Shown: piece after piece, positions 23,538 through 37,660 of the stretch
Layout: the number at the start of each line of letters is the position of its first letter
How positions within the stretch are numbered: position 1 is the first letter of the stretch
Assembly: GCF_015832195.1 (NCBI RefSeq)
Contig: NC_052046.1
Location: forward strand, 21,630,161 to 21,694,160
Direction of reading: 5' to 3'
Origin: Motacilla alba alba
Lineage: Eukaryota; Chordata; Aves; Passeriformes; Motacillidae
Length of the DNA stretch: 64,000 nt
Made by a program: the position numbers and the translations under genes
Notes under the pieces: generated by a model
What the model saw: the letters and a program-made list of their open reading frames with translations, nothing else
Databases searched by the model: none
What the model was told of the DNA's origin: nothing

Positions 23538-26500
23538 GTGGAAGAAGGAGAAAATCCTAGTCTGGGACATGAATTTACATGTCTGTTCCACTACAAGGTC
23601 TGCCTCTGTCCATATTACTGCTGAAACATTTTGCCTGACTTAACCTGCGCTTTTGTCACACACAGCAACTTTTGAGCTTCTTTTTCCTCTGGAGACAGCA
23701 TAAGGAATCTCTAGCTTTCTTTATAAGTTTTTTATTGTTGTTTTTAGTTTTGCCTGTCTTAAAAGACTTCATTCCCTTTTCTAAACATTTCAGGAAGAAA
23801 CACAATGTTTCTTCTTTACAGATAGGAAGTTAGGCACAGGCAAAGCAGAGCAGTGGAGGGGTACAAATTCCATAAATCCTGTAAATACCTATCATTACAA
23901 AAAATCTTATTAGCTAATACTGAAGTCCTACCTATCCTTTTTTCTTCCAGTAGAAGCTGAAAAGACTGCTATTTTTTTGTACTCCGTTTCTGCAGGAGGC
24001 CTCCACAAGCTCTGGCAAACTTGTCTAAATCTAACTGGGGTTATACAGTATTCTTTTCTGAATCAGATTGAAAGTATACTTCTGGACATTACTCTTCTGA
24101 CTGTTCTAAATTGTATGTGCTTGGCAGATTGGACGCCTGATGTTGGAGATAGTATCTGTGCATTTTGTAGGCCAAGAAAATGCTTGTGAGGTCCCTTTTG
24201 GAAAAAGTAACCCTTGCTTTAAGGTCAATTGCAGTTAATAATGGCTTTCCTTAGGAAAGCTAAACTGATTTCACACTAAAGCTTTTTTCTCTCTTTTAAT
24301 CATCCAGACAGGTATTCTATTTGCAACAATTTCCTGAGGAAAAAAACAATCTTCAGTTTCAGCTTTTAGGGCAGAGAAATAATTTTTGAGTCATGATGAG
24401 TAGGATGGTTGGGTTCTTTTAACCCTAGCCTGTGTTTATTATCAGGTTCTTGCCTTCCCAGTGCCCTCAAGCTCTTTTCTAACTGCATGGATTACCTGTT
24501 CTTTCTAGGAGTGTCATTTTGATGAGATCCATATGGGATCTATTTTTGAAACAGTGAGTACTTTAATAACTCTTCTACAATCCTTGGCTGCTCATTTTTG
24601 TAAATATTTGTAGTAACTTTAGTTCTTACATTCCTTTAGCAAGGAGCAGTGATCAAAGCAAGTCCTCTATTTCATTTCTTTATTATTTTTTGTGACTTGC
24701 CCTTTTTTTTCTCCAGTAGCAATAGTCCCTTTAAAGTTTGCATACAGCTTAAAATAAAGATGCCAGCTTGCTGACTAGTTGTCTAAAGCTTCACATGGTG
24801 CCCTCAACAGCCTCTGCACTGTTCTCCTCATCCCTGTGTTGCATCTGCTGCTAACATGATCCAGCTTTTCAACAAATTCAGCATTTGTGACTTGCCTTGG
24901 CTTCTTTCTTTCCAGGCTGGCAAACTTTCACATGGGATCCCCATGCCTTCTGAACTCTATTTTCTTGGCCTTGCAAAGTAAATCCAATGATGCAGAGTAG
25001 CCTCACTGATCAAAAGCTTTGGATAGATCACTTTCTTGGCCACTAAAACATGTAACAGCAGTGTGAAGGTTACATGAAGCAAATATGTTTTCTTAATAGG
25101 TTTTAATTATCTTAAACAAAAAAAATAAGCATATTGGCTGTAGGTGAAGCAATAACTTCAGAATGAATGCATTAAACATCAAAGTCACTGCAGGTTTTCT
25201 CTGTCTAATGTAAAGCATAAAATTTACATGGCTATGTAAATATACAAAGCAAGAACACCACAGGCAAATGTTTACAAGACACATGTTTACCCAGTATCAT
25301 TGTTTTCCAGCAGAAAGCAGAAATGCAGAATGAGAAGTCCTGGGTAGCTGTTTATTTTGTCATATGCTGGGGTCTGTGGAACCACATTTAATGAGCAGTG
25401 TTTGTGCTGTTTAAAGATAGGTGATGCACCCATTAAATATTTCAGATAGGAGATTTATAGTTTACTTGTTAGCTTATGTTCCTATTTTTACCTTTACCTG
25501 AGATCTCAAGAACCACATCTTCTTTCAATCCCTCTTAGATATTGATGCACAGATCAGCTCCTTCACCAACTTTTATTTCAGGGATGACTCTCTTGTGTAT
25601 CAGAACCAAAATCATTGTCATCCTCACTTAGAAGTGAAACCTTCTCATTGTGGTGTCTTTACCTTATCACTGCTGTCACTCCCATCAGCACACCCCACCT
25701 CAAGATAAGCATCAGGATGAGACTTAGTCCAGTCACCCAGGAGAAATGAATGCCTGATGCTATTTCATGCTTTGTGTGCCATGCAGATCCAATCTTTCAT
25801 TGTCACAGCCTTGACAAGCTTTTACAGTTTCTTTTCTGAATAAAGATATGCCAGTAACACTTAAGATTTTATTTTTTTTTACACCTTTGGAGATATTTTT
25901 AAGTTTCTCTGTACCTCTTGAGAGCCATGCAGTGTTTCCTTCTGGAGCCTCCTCTAGGTACATGTGTGTGCTTTAGTGATATCATGGTGTGACAAGGGCT
26001 TCCATGAGAAATCTTCCAGACAATGTAGGGATCTTATCAATGAACTTTTCTTCATTCCTGAGTTGTAGTTCTGGTAGCAAAAGACCTGAAGAGGAAGGAT
26101 GTGAAGGCTGGCCTTCCTGGGGGACAGGACAGACTAAGAGTATGAAGACTTAGAACTGTGGCAATTAGGGGCTCTGACAATTGAAAGTGTTTCTAACAGC
26201 AGTGCCTGCAGGATCAGTGCATTTGATGCTGCCTGGGTAAGGGGACGGCAGGCTGTAGCACAACTGGAAGTTTTCTAGGGAGATGTTTGATGGCAATTTT
26301 GTCAGATTGTAGTGGGAACTTGAAACAAACCTAAAGGGAACTCTGAGTGTGCATACCCTCTGGGCTGCACACTGAGTGACTGAGGCAGAGGCTGGGCTGT
26401 AAGAAACACAAAAGCTTAAAGGCATAGGAAAAATTGCTGGCAAAAACCCAGGCAGCCACTAGATTAGGTAAACATTTGAGGATTTGTTTTGGACCCAATT

Positions 26501-29500
26501 CTGCCTAATTTTTGATTCTGGGCACTTATGTCCTTATGTGGGCTGTCTTTGGAGTGGTTGGGTTTCGAGGGTGGATAAGTCAGAAAAGAAATTAAGTGTT
26601 AAAGCCAAATGGGGAAGCTGACTGTTCCAGGTGGGTTAATGTTGCACAGCCCTGTGTGGCTTTCCTTCCATCCTCTCCCTTGCTTTTCACATTTCTTATT
26701 TCAGTTTTTTATTTCCCACAGCTATAACTGACAGAGACAAGTACTGAAGAAGAAATACCTTTTTTCCTTTTTTTCCACAGTCATAAAAATAATTTCCTTC
26801 AGTTTATTAACAGCACATGCATGTATGTTCAGCATCCTCTCCAAAATATATAATGACCAGGAAGTACTCATTTTGGCAACACATTTGGGGTTAGAAACTT
26901 TACTGTTTTCAAAGCATTTCACCAGAGTCATTAATTAAGTGCTAGAACAGAGAACTTCGACCAAAGAAAACTAAGGGAAATTACATTTCTTTTTCCTGAC
27001 CTATATAAAAAGCATTTGTGCTTAAATCATATTGAAAGTTTTACAGCAACCTCTCCCCAGTGGAATATGCAGAGAAGACAAATGTTCTGCAATATGATTA
27101 CTGTTCATTATAACTTAGTAGGATTTGGCTGTGTTTCCTCTTCTTTGCAAATATTTAGTGAAAGTGTTTATGGGTTCAGGGTATAAGCAAGGATAGTGCA
27201 GATAGGGAGTTTCATTTTATGCCAAGAGCATAAACCAGGAAAATTTTTCCCAATGGGTGGGCTTATCCCCTCTGAGAACAAAGTCAAATCTATCCCATTC
27301 CTGTTCAGTTGCAATGACTAGCATAATGATTTATTGAAAAGCATTGTTTGGATATATAGTCAAATTATACAAAATTACCGGGGCAATACTTCAATATCTA
27401 GCAGAGCCTGAAAGAATTGCGTGAACAACATATCAAATGGCTGAAGTGTGAGACTATCCCTTGTCTCTATAACTGACTGCCATTCAGTAATCACAGAGGA
27501 GAGGTAGTCTGGCTTTATTTAGTGAGTAAATGGACTATAACTGTCCAAAGAAGGAAAAATTCAGAGTACATTGTATCTCAGAGACTGCCACAATTGCTGT
27601 GGCTCTCCTGGATCTGTGAGCCTGTGCTGGCTGTCCCAGCTCTTTGTGGGATCCCTTTAGTGGGCAGACCAGCTTCATCTTCCTCCTCCTGATGATTGTG
27701 CAGCTGTGTGAATACACAGCAGTGATGCTCCTTGGAGCACTGTTAGGGAAAACAGCATTGAAGCACATGTCTGCTTTACTGGTGTCTGGGAAGAAGCCCC
27801 TTTAGTAAAACTGAGTTATACTGTCCTCTGTAGTGACTGTTGACCACACAGATGTTCATGCTGTAACATCCAAAAGCAAAGACAACGTATTTGCCTTGAA
27901 ATATCACATGTTCCACTTCATTTTCAAATCTGCACTGTCTCAGTGGTAGAAAAGATAAACCTCTAGGTGCCATCTCAGGCCAGCTCTCAGCCTCCATTCT
28001 CTCCGCATGCTGCTGTGGTTAAGCAAGATGTGTCAGAGTACCCTACTTAAAGAATTGTCTGCCTCCTTTGCTCATGGTCAGAGCTGCTAAGAGTGACTCT
28101 GGTTCTTGAGCAAATTGGGACCAGGAGCTGCTACTCTATTACTTTCTTCCATTACCCTTCTTTATTCTACTCCAACAAATTTTTCATTACTGCTTCCATG
28201 TCCTAGTGGCTGATCTCTGTCAATAGCTGGTTTTCTCATATGAGACAGTTTGTTCTTTCACTCTGTTTTTACTGATTACTCATCCCTTTATATAGCCTAT
28301 TTCATGAGTCACTTTGCCTACCTACCTGCATCAGCATGGTGTGCTATCCATCAGTCCCTTGTTCAGCAGCAATTACCCACCTTTTATTACTGTTTTTTTC
28401 TCCCAAGGACTCCTCCTAATGCCAGAATACTTCATTAGTTTCTAATTTTGCAAAGCACAAATTGTGGCATAGCTTCAGGAGCTGGAAATAGAATAACTAC
28501 ATACCCTCTCCTAGAAGTACGCATATGGATTTGGAAGGGAACTAAGACTGAAATTGCCAACAAATCCCTTGTAAATCCTTTCCACGAACACTTAATCAGG
28601 CAGACTCTATTGTCACATATATTTGTTCATTTCAAAATTGTCAGAGTGGGCTCTGGATGGCAGTTTGTATTATCGATGCAACAGGATAGTGCTCAAGAGA
28701 AGAAAAGCCAACATTCTTCGAATCTTCTCACTGCTGTCCTAGCACAGTGGCAGGAGGACACAGACATAAAGTCAGTCGTGCTGTTATAGATGTCTCCACA
28801 CTTTTGTGTGGTGAATGTGATTATGACTTACTTTTTCATATCACTGTCTTTAGTGGTACCATGAGAATGGAAAGTTAAAATGCTGAAAGCTACTGCTGGT
28901 GTGTCACAGGCAATTTTATAAATCTCTGTATAAATGATTAGATTTGGTAGTAACACTGGGACAATGTTAATTTGAAATGAAATAACTACTGGTTGAGATT
29001 TGCGTGTTTTGAACTGAAGATAATACCAAGCAGGTCTGGGACACAGAAATAGCTATGCAGGAGTAATGATATGAACAGAATATTTTACAGCCCTGAAATG
29101 AGGCTCAATATAACCTCAATTGACCTTTCTGTCCTGTCATGTGGAGGAAATCAAGGTTTATTTGCTTCTGTCCCTCCTCAAGGTGTTTTTTGTTTTACAA
29201 TATTAGATTAAAAAGTCAAAAAGTCTGCCTCACTGTCACTGTGATCCCAGCAGGGAAGGGTACACTCTGTGAAAAGATGATAAAGCCAGTCTTTGACTAT
29301 TTGATTAATCTCTCTATCTGCCTGCATAAACGGAAGTATGCTTTTAGATCCATACAGCACAACTATACTTGCAAATGAAATAAGGCCATTAAATTTTATC
29401 ACACCTAGGTCATGATTGTTCCAAATCAGAGCTGACTGAAAGCTGACCATCTCAGACCAGGAAATTTGGCACCCAAAACCTGTGGCCCTGAGCAATCTTG

Positions 29501-31027
29501 TCTCTTTGAATATCTGTGTGAGTGATCATGGGTCTGAGCTGGGGGCTCCTGAAAGTCTGTCTTGTTTCCCCAGCTGTTGGAAGATGAGTTATTTATCTGA
29601 TCTTTTCAGTCTTGTAAAGCCTGTAGAAGCCACCCATAGCACTCCAGGATATATTATTTTTCTGGCATGTTCTATTATATTGGAAATGTTGGTTATTAAG
29701 GATAAAAGCAGCTGGAGCTTTTTTAAACATTAAAATTATAAAAAATCATGTTCTTTTTTTGATCCCCTGCCATTCAGATTGCATGCAGCTTTTTATTCTC
29801 ATCTAGATATATTCATTATTTCCATCATTTTAGTATTTTTCTTGGTACTATTATTTTTCAAAGATTGCCACCTCGTGAAATGCTTTCTAAAACACAACTG
29901 AAAAAAGGTAGTCCAAAATGTCCATTACATTCAATTAAATGGCCTTTTATGTCTTTTCTATTAATATGTACTTTCCATCCTGAAAACCCATCATATAAAT
30001 CAAGGCTTCATCCAGCTGAAATAGGTGTGTGCCTTGGGACACACTTTCCAAGTAGTCCTTCTCTGTACATTCCAGTCTTGATTTAATCCAGGTTTACCTC
30101 TGCTTTGTTTCAGCTGATTTGGAACAGGTTTAAGTTAAAGTGGACAAAGACACTCTTAAGCAGGAGCATCACAAAGTATCACATTACTGTATGTGTGCAG
30201 AAGTCTTCTTTGTTAATGTTCATCTTTGATGTATCTTTCCCTTTTACTCAGCCTCTCTCCCTGCTGCCATGTTTGCTTTATTTCAGCTTCCCCATGTCTG
30301 CAGTGGAATTAATGAGATTAGGTTCTCAAATTTCAGAGGAAGCTACAACATAGTAAAAATTTTAGATCTTTTAATGGCAATAAAACATGTCAGAGGACAG
30401 TTCTTCTCCATGTCAAGGGTATGCAGGATGGCATATTTATCCCTCAGCATCAGCTGAAGTGGCCATGGGGACTTGGGAATTGGGACTCATCCAGCACTGA
30501 TCAGAGGACAAAGTCCTGCTGAGATGAGGCTTCCAGCTGTGTTGGCACTCACTTCTCTCACACCTCAGTGGTGTTTCCTACACTGTGGTACAGTGGCAGT
30601 GCAGTAAGCCCAGAGCATGTTGGCTGCTCCCCTGTCTTTACCTGCTTCAGCCAGTCCATTTCCCTGGTGGGAGAGAGGCCCTTCCTACTGGGAAGGAAGT
30701 GTGATGTGTCATCTGCTCTTTGCTGAAGAGGTCTGCTGCTCATACTGGGCCATCCTATCTGTAAACAGAAACATAAGATGTAATATCGATCACACAGAAA
30801 ATGAATTCCCTATTTCGTAAACAGTAAAAAAGCAAAAATGGGGCAGAGAGGGAAGGGCTCAAAGAAAATTTTCATGTTCTCACTTGGCAGAAATAATAGC
30901 AGCATTTGGATTGGAACCTGCACCACTGTTTGCTGTCAGATGTTTCACTTGCAGAAGTTAAATTTCATAGCAGTATGGTAAAACATGAGTCTCAGCATCA
31001 CCATGCCCATGAGAAAATTAGGCTTTA

Positions 31028-31115
31028 GTGGTAGAGATATCAGAAAGCCTGGATGGCCTGCACAGTGAATTTGCTGGATGGGAGACTCTTCAGTGCCCTA
31101 TTGCTTTAGGTACAG
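31028..31115 (+). repeat. Possible 5S-derived SINE head (AmnSINE-like), weak
   Basis: The order AGCCTGG ... GGATGGGAGAC ... GTGCCCTATTGCTTTAGG resembles the 3' half of 5S rRNA (GCCTGG, GGATGGGAGAC, GGGTGCTGTAGG). 5S-derived heads are known from AmnSINE1-type amniote SINEs. The match is broken and could be chance. Confidence 0.25.
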
Positions 31116-31141
31116 CACTAAGTTCTCATTTTCTTCCTTAC

Positions 31142-31188
31142 TACAATACTTGTAAGGAAGTGGGAAATACAATACTCGTAAGAAGAGC
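31142..31188 (+). repeat. Imperfect 26-bp direct duplication
   Basis: TACAATACTTGTAAGGAAG (31,142) and TACAATACTCGTAAGAAGA (31,168) are 26 bp apart. Confidence 0.8.
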
Positions 31189-33671
31189 TACCTACAAGGT
31201 TCATTCAACTTTTTTTTAAGGAAAACAAAAAAAAATTTACTGGGAATGCTGTGAATTGGGGGAAAAAAAGAGAAAAGTTGGTTTTCAATTCTTAACTGCT
31301 CATTTCTCTCCATTTTGCTTGTGGAAAGAGAAAGAATTTATAAAAAACCTCCAAAGCTGGTGAAAAACTGGCAGTAGTTAGACAAACAAAATTTGCAAAA
31401 GTAACAATAACATAAAATTAGTCCCTTTCTTTCTGACCTCCATTCCCATTCCCTGTGGATGCTTATCACATCTTCAACAGTATTTTTTTTGATTAGGAAG
31501 AATTTTCATTTATTTTGTTGCTGCTATGAAACAGGCAGTCCCAAGGCTTATAGGGCAGCCTGCTAACCCAGCTCCAGTGCAGGGATGTGTGCTTTGCTGC
31601 TCCCTGCTCCTTGGGCTTAAAAAGGCTGTGAAAACAACTATCAGAAAATTAGTCTAGCTTCCTGCCAGGGTTGGATATTTGAACTAGTCACACAGGATCT
31701 GCAATTTATTATCAGTCTTCTGTGTTCTTTTGGATGTTTCCCAGAGATTATATGTTACAACTAGGTAAAAAATATGCATGGGTAATTTAATAGTTACTTG
31801 GAAATTGCCAAGTATCTTAACTGGTCTTTCCAGCACAGCAGTCTGGAGTTAGAGGCCAGTACCTCACCCTTGGAAGGAAGAGGGAGAAATAAATTGGGAA
31901 TGGACAGTCAGAAAACAGCCAGCAAGCTTCTGATTAACAACTGTTACAAAATGCATGGAGGATGCTGCAATAAAGACTTTTTATTTTTTTCCCTTTGATT
32001 CATATGGAAGAGCTCATGGTAAATATTATTGTGAACATTCTCCTTATTCATTTGTATTTGAATCATATTACATTGTTGACATCAGCGGTGTGTTCTGGAC
32101 ATGCTTTCTGTAGGTTGATTAATGCTGGGAAATGATTAGGTAGATATTAGTTACATTTAATAGCAAACATTTTTCTGAGAATCCAGTTGTGTATGTATGG
32201 TGCTAAATGCATGTTGGGTCACAATTTTCAGCAGCCCTCACTTCACTACATTAGAGTCCACAAAAACAGTCCCTGCTTGGAAAATTTGCCCACTTAGCTG
32301 TAGCAGGGAAATGGATCTCTGATGATTTTAGGCATGCCTTTTTGAAGGTCAGAGCACTGTTACTTGCCAAAGCAACAGTTATGAAATCTCTCCTTTGTTA
32401 GCAAAACTGTTTTTCTTTAGGTTGCTGTGTTCAGCCTCCTTATGACAGCTGGTTTTGAGTTTGAAATTGACTTCTCAGAAAGCTTTCCTCACACAGTCTG
32501 CAGAAAGAAGAGCTATAAGGACGGGCAGTGGCTTTCTTGGTTTTAATTCCTCTTTTAATACTTCATTGCTATCATAAATGTTGTTTTAATTTCTGTATAC
32601 TTACAAACTCACTGCAGTTGGGCTAGGTTTGCAGAGAGAGCTGCATTCAGAGACCTTGAGAACAAGAGCAAGGCATGCCTGTAAAACATAATCTTGAAAT
32701 GGATAGTGAGCCTTGAGATGCTCCAGCAATCAGTAAAAACTCTGTTGTCTAATTAAAAAGCAATTTAACTGAACTTTGAAAAGCATGATTCATAGATCAT
32801 GATGGCCAGTGCATAACAGTCTTTTTATTTTATTTGAACATTACCCACCAGTTTGAACAAAGCTGAAGAATCTGGATCACCCTGTTTGTTTGGGTAATGA
32901 AAACCTTCTGGTATCCCTTTCCCTTAGCACCACCAGTGCTTGGGTGAAAATCCACCAACAGAGTGCCTGGATGGGAACAAGCCTGTAGACCTCAGTATTT
33001 ACTCTGGTTTTTTTTTTTTTTGTTGTTTTTGTTTTTGTTTTTGTTTTTGTTTTAATTTCTCAGACCCCATCTTGCATTTTCAAAGCACTTTTCTGACTTG
33101 TCCTTACATCAGAGACATGACAAACCCAGCAGCTTGGTGTTCCATTTAAAACATGCTCTAAATGAATCTTCCTTTAAAAATGAAGGCAACCCCTGTGGCT
33201 TTCCTCCCGGGGTGAAGAAGTGTCTCTCCATGGTGTGAAGGGCCACTGGTGGGTGGTACCAGCTGCTCTCCAGCAAAAGTTTCATATGGAAAAGGCAGCA
33301 ACTTTCTACTTCATGTCCATGCCAATGGCCAGACCAAGGCAGTTTTATTTTTGCATGGAAAGGGCCAAGCAGCTGCTCAAACTAAGAGGTGGCTTCACAT
33401 GTGGGGATATGGCTGAGAAGCAGGAAGAGAGAGCTTCAAGTCTCCCAGTCCAACCAGCTAACACAAATCCTAGCTGACTGGAAAATCAGATTTATCAGAT
33501 TTTGCAGGCCAAGTTGCCTTCCTGCAGAACAGCTGGCACCAAACTGAAAAGAACACACATTGCCAGCCCTGGTTTAAAAGTATAAACTCAAAATTTTGTC
33601 CCAGAGCACTCTATATGCGTGTTTGTGGTAGTTGCCCACTTTAAAACCGAATCTCAATCCTTACCATTCAG
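31189..33671. other. Unique non-coding DNA, no gene seen
   Basis: No exon or RNA gene is recognised. The only distinct structure is the T-rich simple repeat at 33.0 kb. Confidence 0.6.
33008..33055 (+). repeat. Poly-T and (TTTTTG)n simple repeat
   Basis: A run of about 14 T is followed by TG TTG and then four TTTTTG-like units. It could be the poly-A tail of a minus-strand retrocopy, but no gene body or AATAAA equivalent is seen beside it, so it is called a simple repeat. Confidence 0.9.
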
Positions 33672-34095
33672 TCATAGAATCGTAGAATTATAAATAGTTT
33701 GGGTTGAAAGGGTTCATTACAGGACAGCTGGTCTGATCCACCTGCAATAGGCAGGGACCTCTTCAATTAGATCCTGTTGTTCAGAGCCCCGTCCAACCGG
33801 ACCTTGAATGTTTCCAGAGATGGGGCATCCACTACCTCTCTGGGCAACCTGCTCCAGTGCTTCACCACTCTCACTGTGAGAACTTCTTTATATTTAGTCT
33901 TAACCAACCTTCTACTAGTTTAAAACCATTACCTCCTTTCCTATCACTACAGTCCCTAAAAAAATGTTTGTCCCCCTCTTTCTTCTAAGTTCCTGCTAAG
34001 TACTGGAAAGTCTATATAAGGTCTCTCTGTGGCTTTCTCTTCCCCATGCTTAACAGCCCCAACTCTCTCAGCTTTTTCTCATGGAAGAAATGTCA
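33672..34095 (-). mobile_element. CR1 LINE 3' fragment
   Basis: The plus strand starts with TCATAGAATCGTAGAATTA, the reversed CR1 tail. It continues with the familiar 3' segment GGTTGAAAGGGTTCATTA, CTGGGCAACCTGCTCCAGTG and CTTAACAGCCCCAACTCTCT. About 425 bp remain and the copy is strongly 5' truncated. It lacks the RT domain and is clearly diverged. Confidence 0.92.
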
Positions 34096-34904
34096 TAGAA
34101 ATAATTTTCTTTGCCTTTCACTGATCAATTCAGACTGAGAACTTCTGAGAGGATAACTCCTATGCATCTTTACAGGCCTTTTCAACAGAGGGTCTTCACC
34201 ACCAAATAGATTGGACTGTCCTCTTAACAGAAAAATTCCCCCAAAATAACATCATTACAAAAAAAATTTTCAATGAAACTTTTAACTTCCTTTCTGTGTA
34301 GCTATAGGCCAAAGTGAGTTGACATGCATGCATATGTGCTGTGCTTAAAGACAGAGAGAAAAGGGCTTGGAGGTTTAGAAGCAGTCATAACCCTGCAGGA
34401 AAAGAAAAACAAAATAGGAAGAAATTCCAGGAGTACGAAACTCATAAAACTTCTCAGTCAGGCATTATTATTTTTCCTATCTCCCCATATCTTTCAAACA
34501 TAGAGTTCAGGATTGAAAGCATCTTTCACAGATGCAAAGTTTTCTAATAAATTTTGCCTGAAAATGTTTTGACCATGTTTGTAGTTTCTAGATAAGCAGA
34601 TATAAAATATAATTTTCCCACTTTTAAGGAAAACTTATTAAGTATTTTAATTGCAAGTGGGAAGAGTGATGCACAGAAAGCCATTGAAAAATGTAAATGT
34701 TAGATAAACACCTAAACAATTTCTATGAAGTCAAAGGAATTAAATTACAGGATGTTGAGATTAAACATATACTGCTTAAGATAGAGATTTTTGAGTCAAA
34801 GCAATTAAATTAATCCTATCTGTAGCTTTCTGAGTGCTTTGCCATGTATGATTATATATTTTTACCCTTTTTTCAAAATCCCTCCTCCTCTCCTTCTGTT
34901 TAAT

Positions 34905-35010
34905 GGAAAGAAAATGAAAAGTCATTTTACAGTTGGAAAAGTAGTGCAGAGAGAGGATGGGCAAGAAGTCCCAAATCCTAGGAAACTTGCAGAAGCCAGA
35001 ACCATCTCCC
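34905..35010 (-). repeat. Possible MIR-like SINE core relic
   Basis: CATTTTACAGTTGGAAAAGT, then GCAGAGAGAGG and GGGCAAGAAGTC, follow the reversed MIR core order (CATTTTACAGATGGGGAAAC, GCACAGAGAGG, TTGCCCAAGGTC). It is moderately convincing but heavily diverged. Confidence 0.4.
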
Positions 35011-37620
35011 TGCTACACCTTTGACTGTATATGCCACTGAAGAAGTTTGGCTCCTCACTAGGTTTGTTCCGATCTCCACAAAACCTTTGGGAATGCAGTT
35101 AGTATGGATGATAGGCTCTGCATCATCAGGGCAATGCAGGTCACCGTGCATTTTTGCCTTGCTTCACAGGGGAAACAACTGATGCAGATGGCTCCTGGTC
35201 CCCTCACCTCCAGCTCCAAAGTTTAGAGGTTAGTAAAGCACAAGGGAACAATTTGAAATTGATTGTGCCCTTTACTGTGGCTCTCAGTGGATCAAAACCT
35301 GTTTGCTTGCTGCAGTGGAAACCTGTGGGATGTTTACATAAGGGCTTCAGGTGGCTAAAGAGCAACCTTCAGCCCTCAAACTGAGGCAAAAAGAATATAA
35401 ATTCCAGGTGGAAATTCAGGAAAGGAAGTTGAGGTTGAAATTTGGGTGTCTGTGAGCACAGATTGTGATGAATTAGAAGTCTCTTACTCCCAATGCACAG
35501 TTATGAATGTGCTACCAGAAATGTAATTTTAGGGGTTGCAAACAGTATCATGAACTGCCACCACACTGTCCAGTCAACACTAGCTCATTAAGTATCCAAG
35601 AAAAGCCTAAAACTTCAGCTTGATTTGGTCCATATCTTTAAGTAAAATCTTTAAAGACAACATATAGCTTTTAAAATGTATGAGGATCTCATATAAGTGA
35701 AAGGTTCCATGTGTGTGGTTTGGTATCCTGTGACCTGAGTTGCCAAAAAGGTAAGTCTACAAACTTCTCTTTGCATGTACATGTTAAAACCAGAAAAATT
35801 TCTAAATGCTTATTTTTATATCTACATATAAATTTATATCTATAATTGCATTTTTTTAAAAGTATGCTCTGTGTTTGAAATTAATGTGATTGCCTTGCAC
35901 CAAAAAAGTCAGAGTTTTTTAAATGGCCATTTGACGCAGGCATCATTCACTGGGAATGACATGTGGGCTAGCCTAGTGGAAAGCATCTTCATGGAGATGT
36001 ATGTTCATGCTCTGAGTAAAACTCCTTATAGGCTCTAAAGCAGTAGCATATTATTTGCAGTCCTCAGAAAAAAATCCTATCTGAGAGAAGTAGAAAAGTT
36101 CCAGCAGAAAAGAAATTTGATTAGAAACCTCTCTGAGTTGAATTTTTGACATTTTTCTGTTCTTGAGAAGGGGTATGAATATCAGGCAAACATAAAGAAC
36201 AGGGATCTTGTGGAAAATGTGATGCTCTCATCCAAGGGATTGGGATGACTACTTAGCTTTGACCACAGCATGGGGTGAGCTCTGAGTTATGGGTCTGTGT
36301 CCAGGCTTTGCAGGCTGTCCTGATGCTGCATCTTACCATCTCTGTGCCCCACAAGCTCTGGAAATGATGCTGCTGCCAGGGTGCCTGGCTAGGCAAAGAG
36401 AGAAAGGGGGAAGAAACAGCAGCTTTTTTTCTTGCCTGTACTGGAATCCCATCTACCAGCCCTGCTTCTGACCAAAGGAGGGTTTACCTCATCTCCCCTC
36501 TTCTCTACTTTGGGCAGCAGAAATGGCTGTGGTATCTGCAAAAATATATGCTGCTCAGTGCCAATTTTGCAGATTTCAGAGCACAGTCCAGCTCTTAGGC
36601 AGGATTCAAAGCTGAGATGATTGTGCCATAAGTATTTACTTAAGGATGTAGTTTGGTAGAAAGGAAAATATGGAGGGATAGAAAAAATTTAGTTCAAAAA
36701 TGGCCTTCTGGCAGTAGAAGTCAGCAAGTGAGAGGTGAGTGACACATGGAGCAAGGCACAAGGGGCTTTAAAACTGGGATGAGACACTTATCCTGGATTT
36801 GACAGGTAAGGACTATCTCATGGCTTTATAAATATAAGCAACTTCCCAGGGTCTTCACAGCACTGTCATGAGTGCTAAAAGTGGGACAAGTCTTGGCAGC
36901 GCTGGACAAAAAGATGTTGCTGTCCTCAAAGTGAGGACAAATGGTGTAGTTCAGTCATGCTATGGGTGCCCAGGTGGCATGGGTAGTTTCTTAGACAGGC
37001 TGGTGCAGCTGGCTGTAAGATGTTGAAGTGCTCTGCACACATGGGCTGAGCAGTGTCTCTAGGCTGAAGGTGCTCTCAGTTACACGAGACAGCAAACATT
37101 GGTGGAGCTCTGCATGGTGACCCTGAACATGTCAGGGAGATGGAGGACTTCAGAGGATAAATAAGTGCTTAAATGCCCAGATTAAGCTTTGGATGACTAT
37201 TGTTTATCACAGCAGAGATCACAGAGATGCCGGCTACAAGTTGTGTTTTAAGGGACTTAATCTTGCCAGGGCTCCTAAGCCAGGTTTGAGCAAAAGTACA
37301 GAGATATATACTGCCATAAGAATATTCTCAAGCTTCAAATAAATGAATTCTATTGTTTCCTATACCTTTCCACTTTCTTGGGTTTTTTGAGACTCCAAAC
37401 AGAATTGTCAAAGGATGGTTTTTTGTTAAAGCATTTTTATGAGAGATAAAATCAGAAAAACCTACCAAAATTAACTTTGTTAATGGTCTTGGCATGCTAT
37501 TCCAGGTTGACTTCTAGACGAGAAAGTGATCTTGATCTTGACACTTTTATACCTTCCTTTCAAACATCCTTCTTCTTGAACTCTGCTCAACTTTACTTTG
37601 TCTCCTTTAGTTATATTTCT

Positions 37621-37660
37621 TGTTATACCATTAAAAATTTCCTGTTATACCATTAAAAAT
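37621..37660 (+). repeat. 18-bp direct duplication, 22-bp period
   Basis: TGTTATACCATTAAAAAT occurs exactly twice, at 37,621 and 37,643. Confidence 0.95.

Larger units (their letters stand above)
20841..31027. other. Long unique non-coding stretch, no gene seen
   Basis: About 10 kb with no recognisable exon, RNA gene or transposon. It contains a TTG-rich simple repeat (21.41 kb) and a short 19-bp-period duplication (23.50 kb). Frames reach at most about 113 codons and none shows a domain. Confidence 0.6.

Noticed and set aside
33000..33060. Poly-T tract as the tail of a minus-strand processed pseudogene
   Set aside because: No reversed AATAAA and no gene-like sequence follows; the TTTTTG units fit a simple repeat better.
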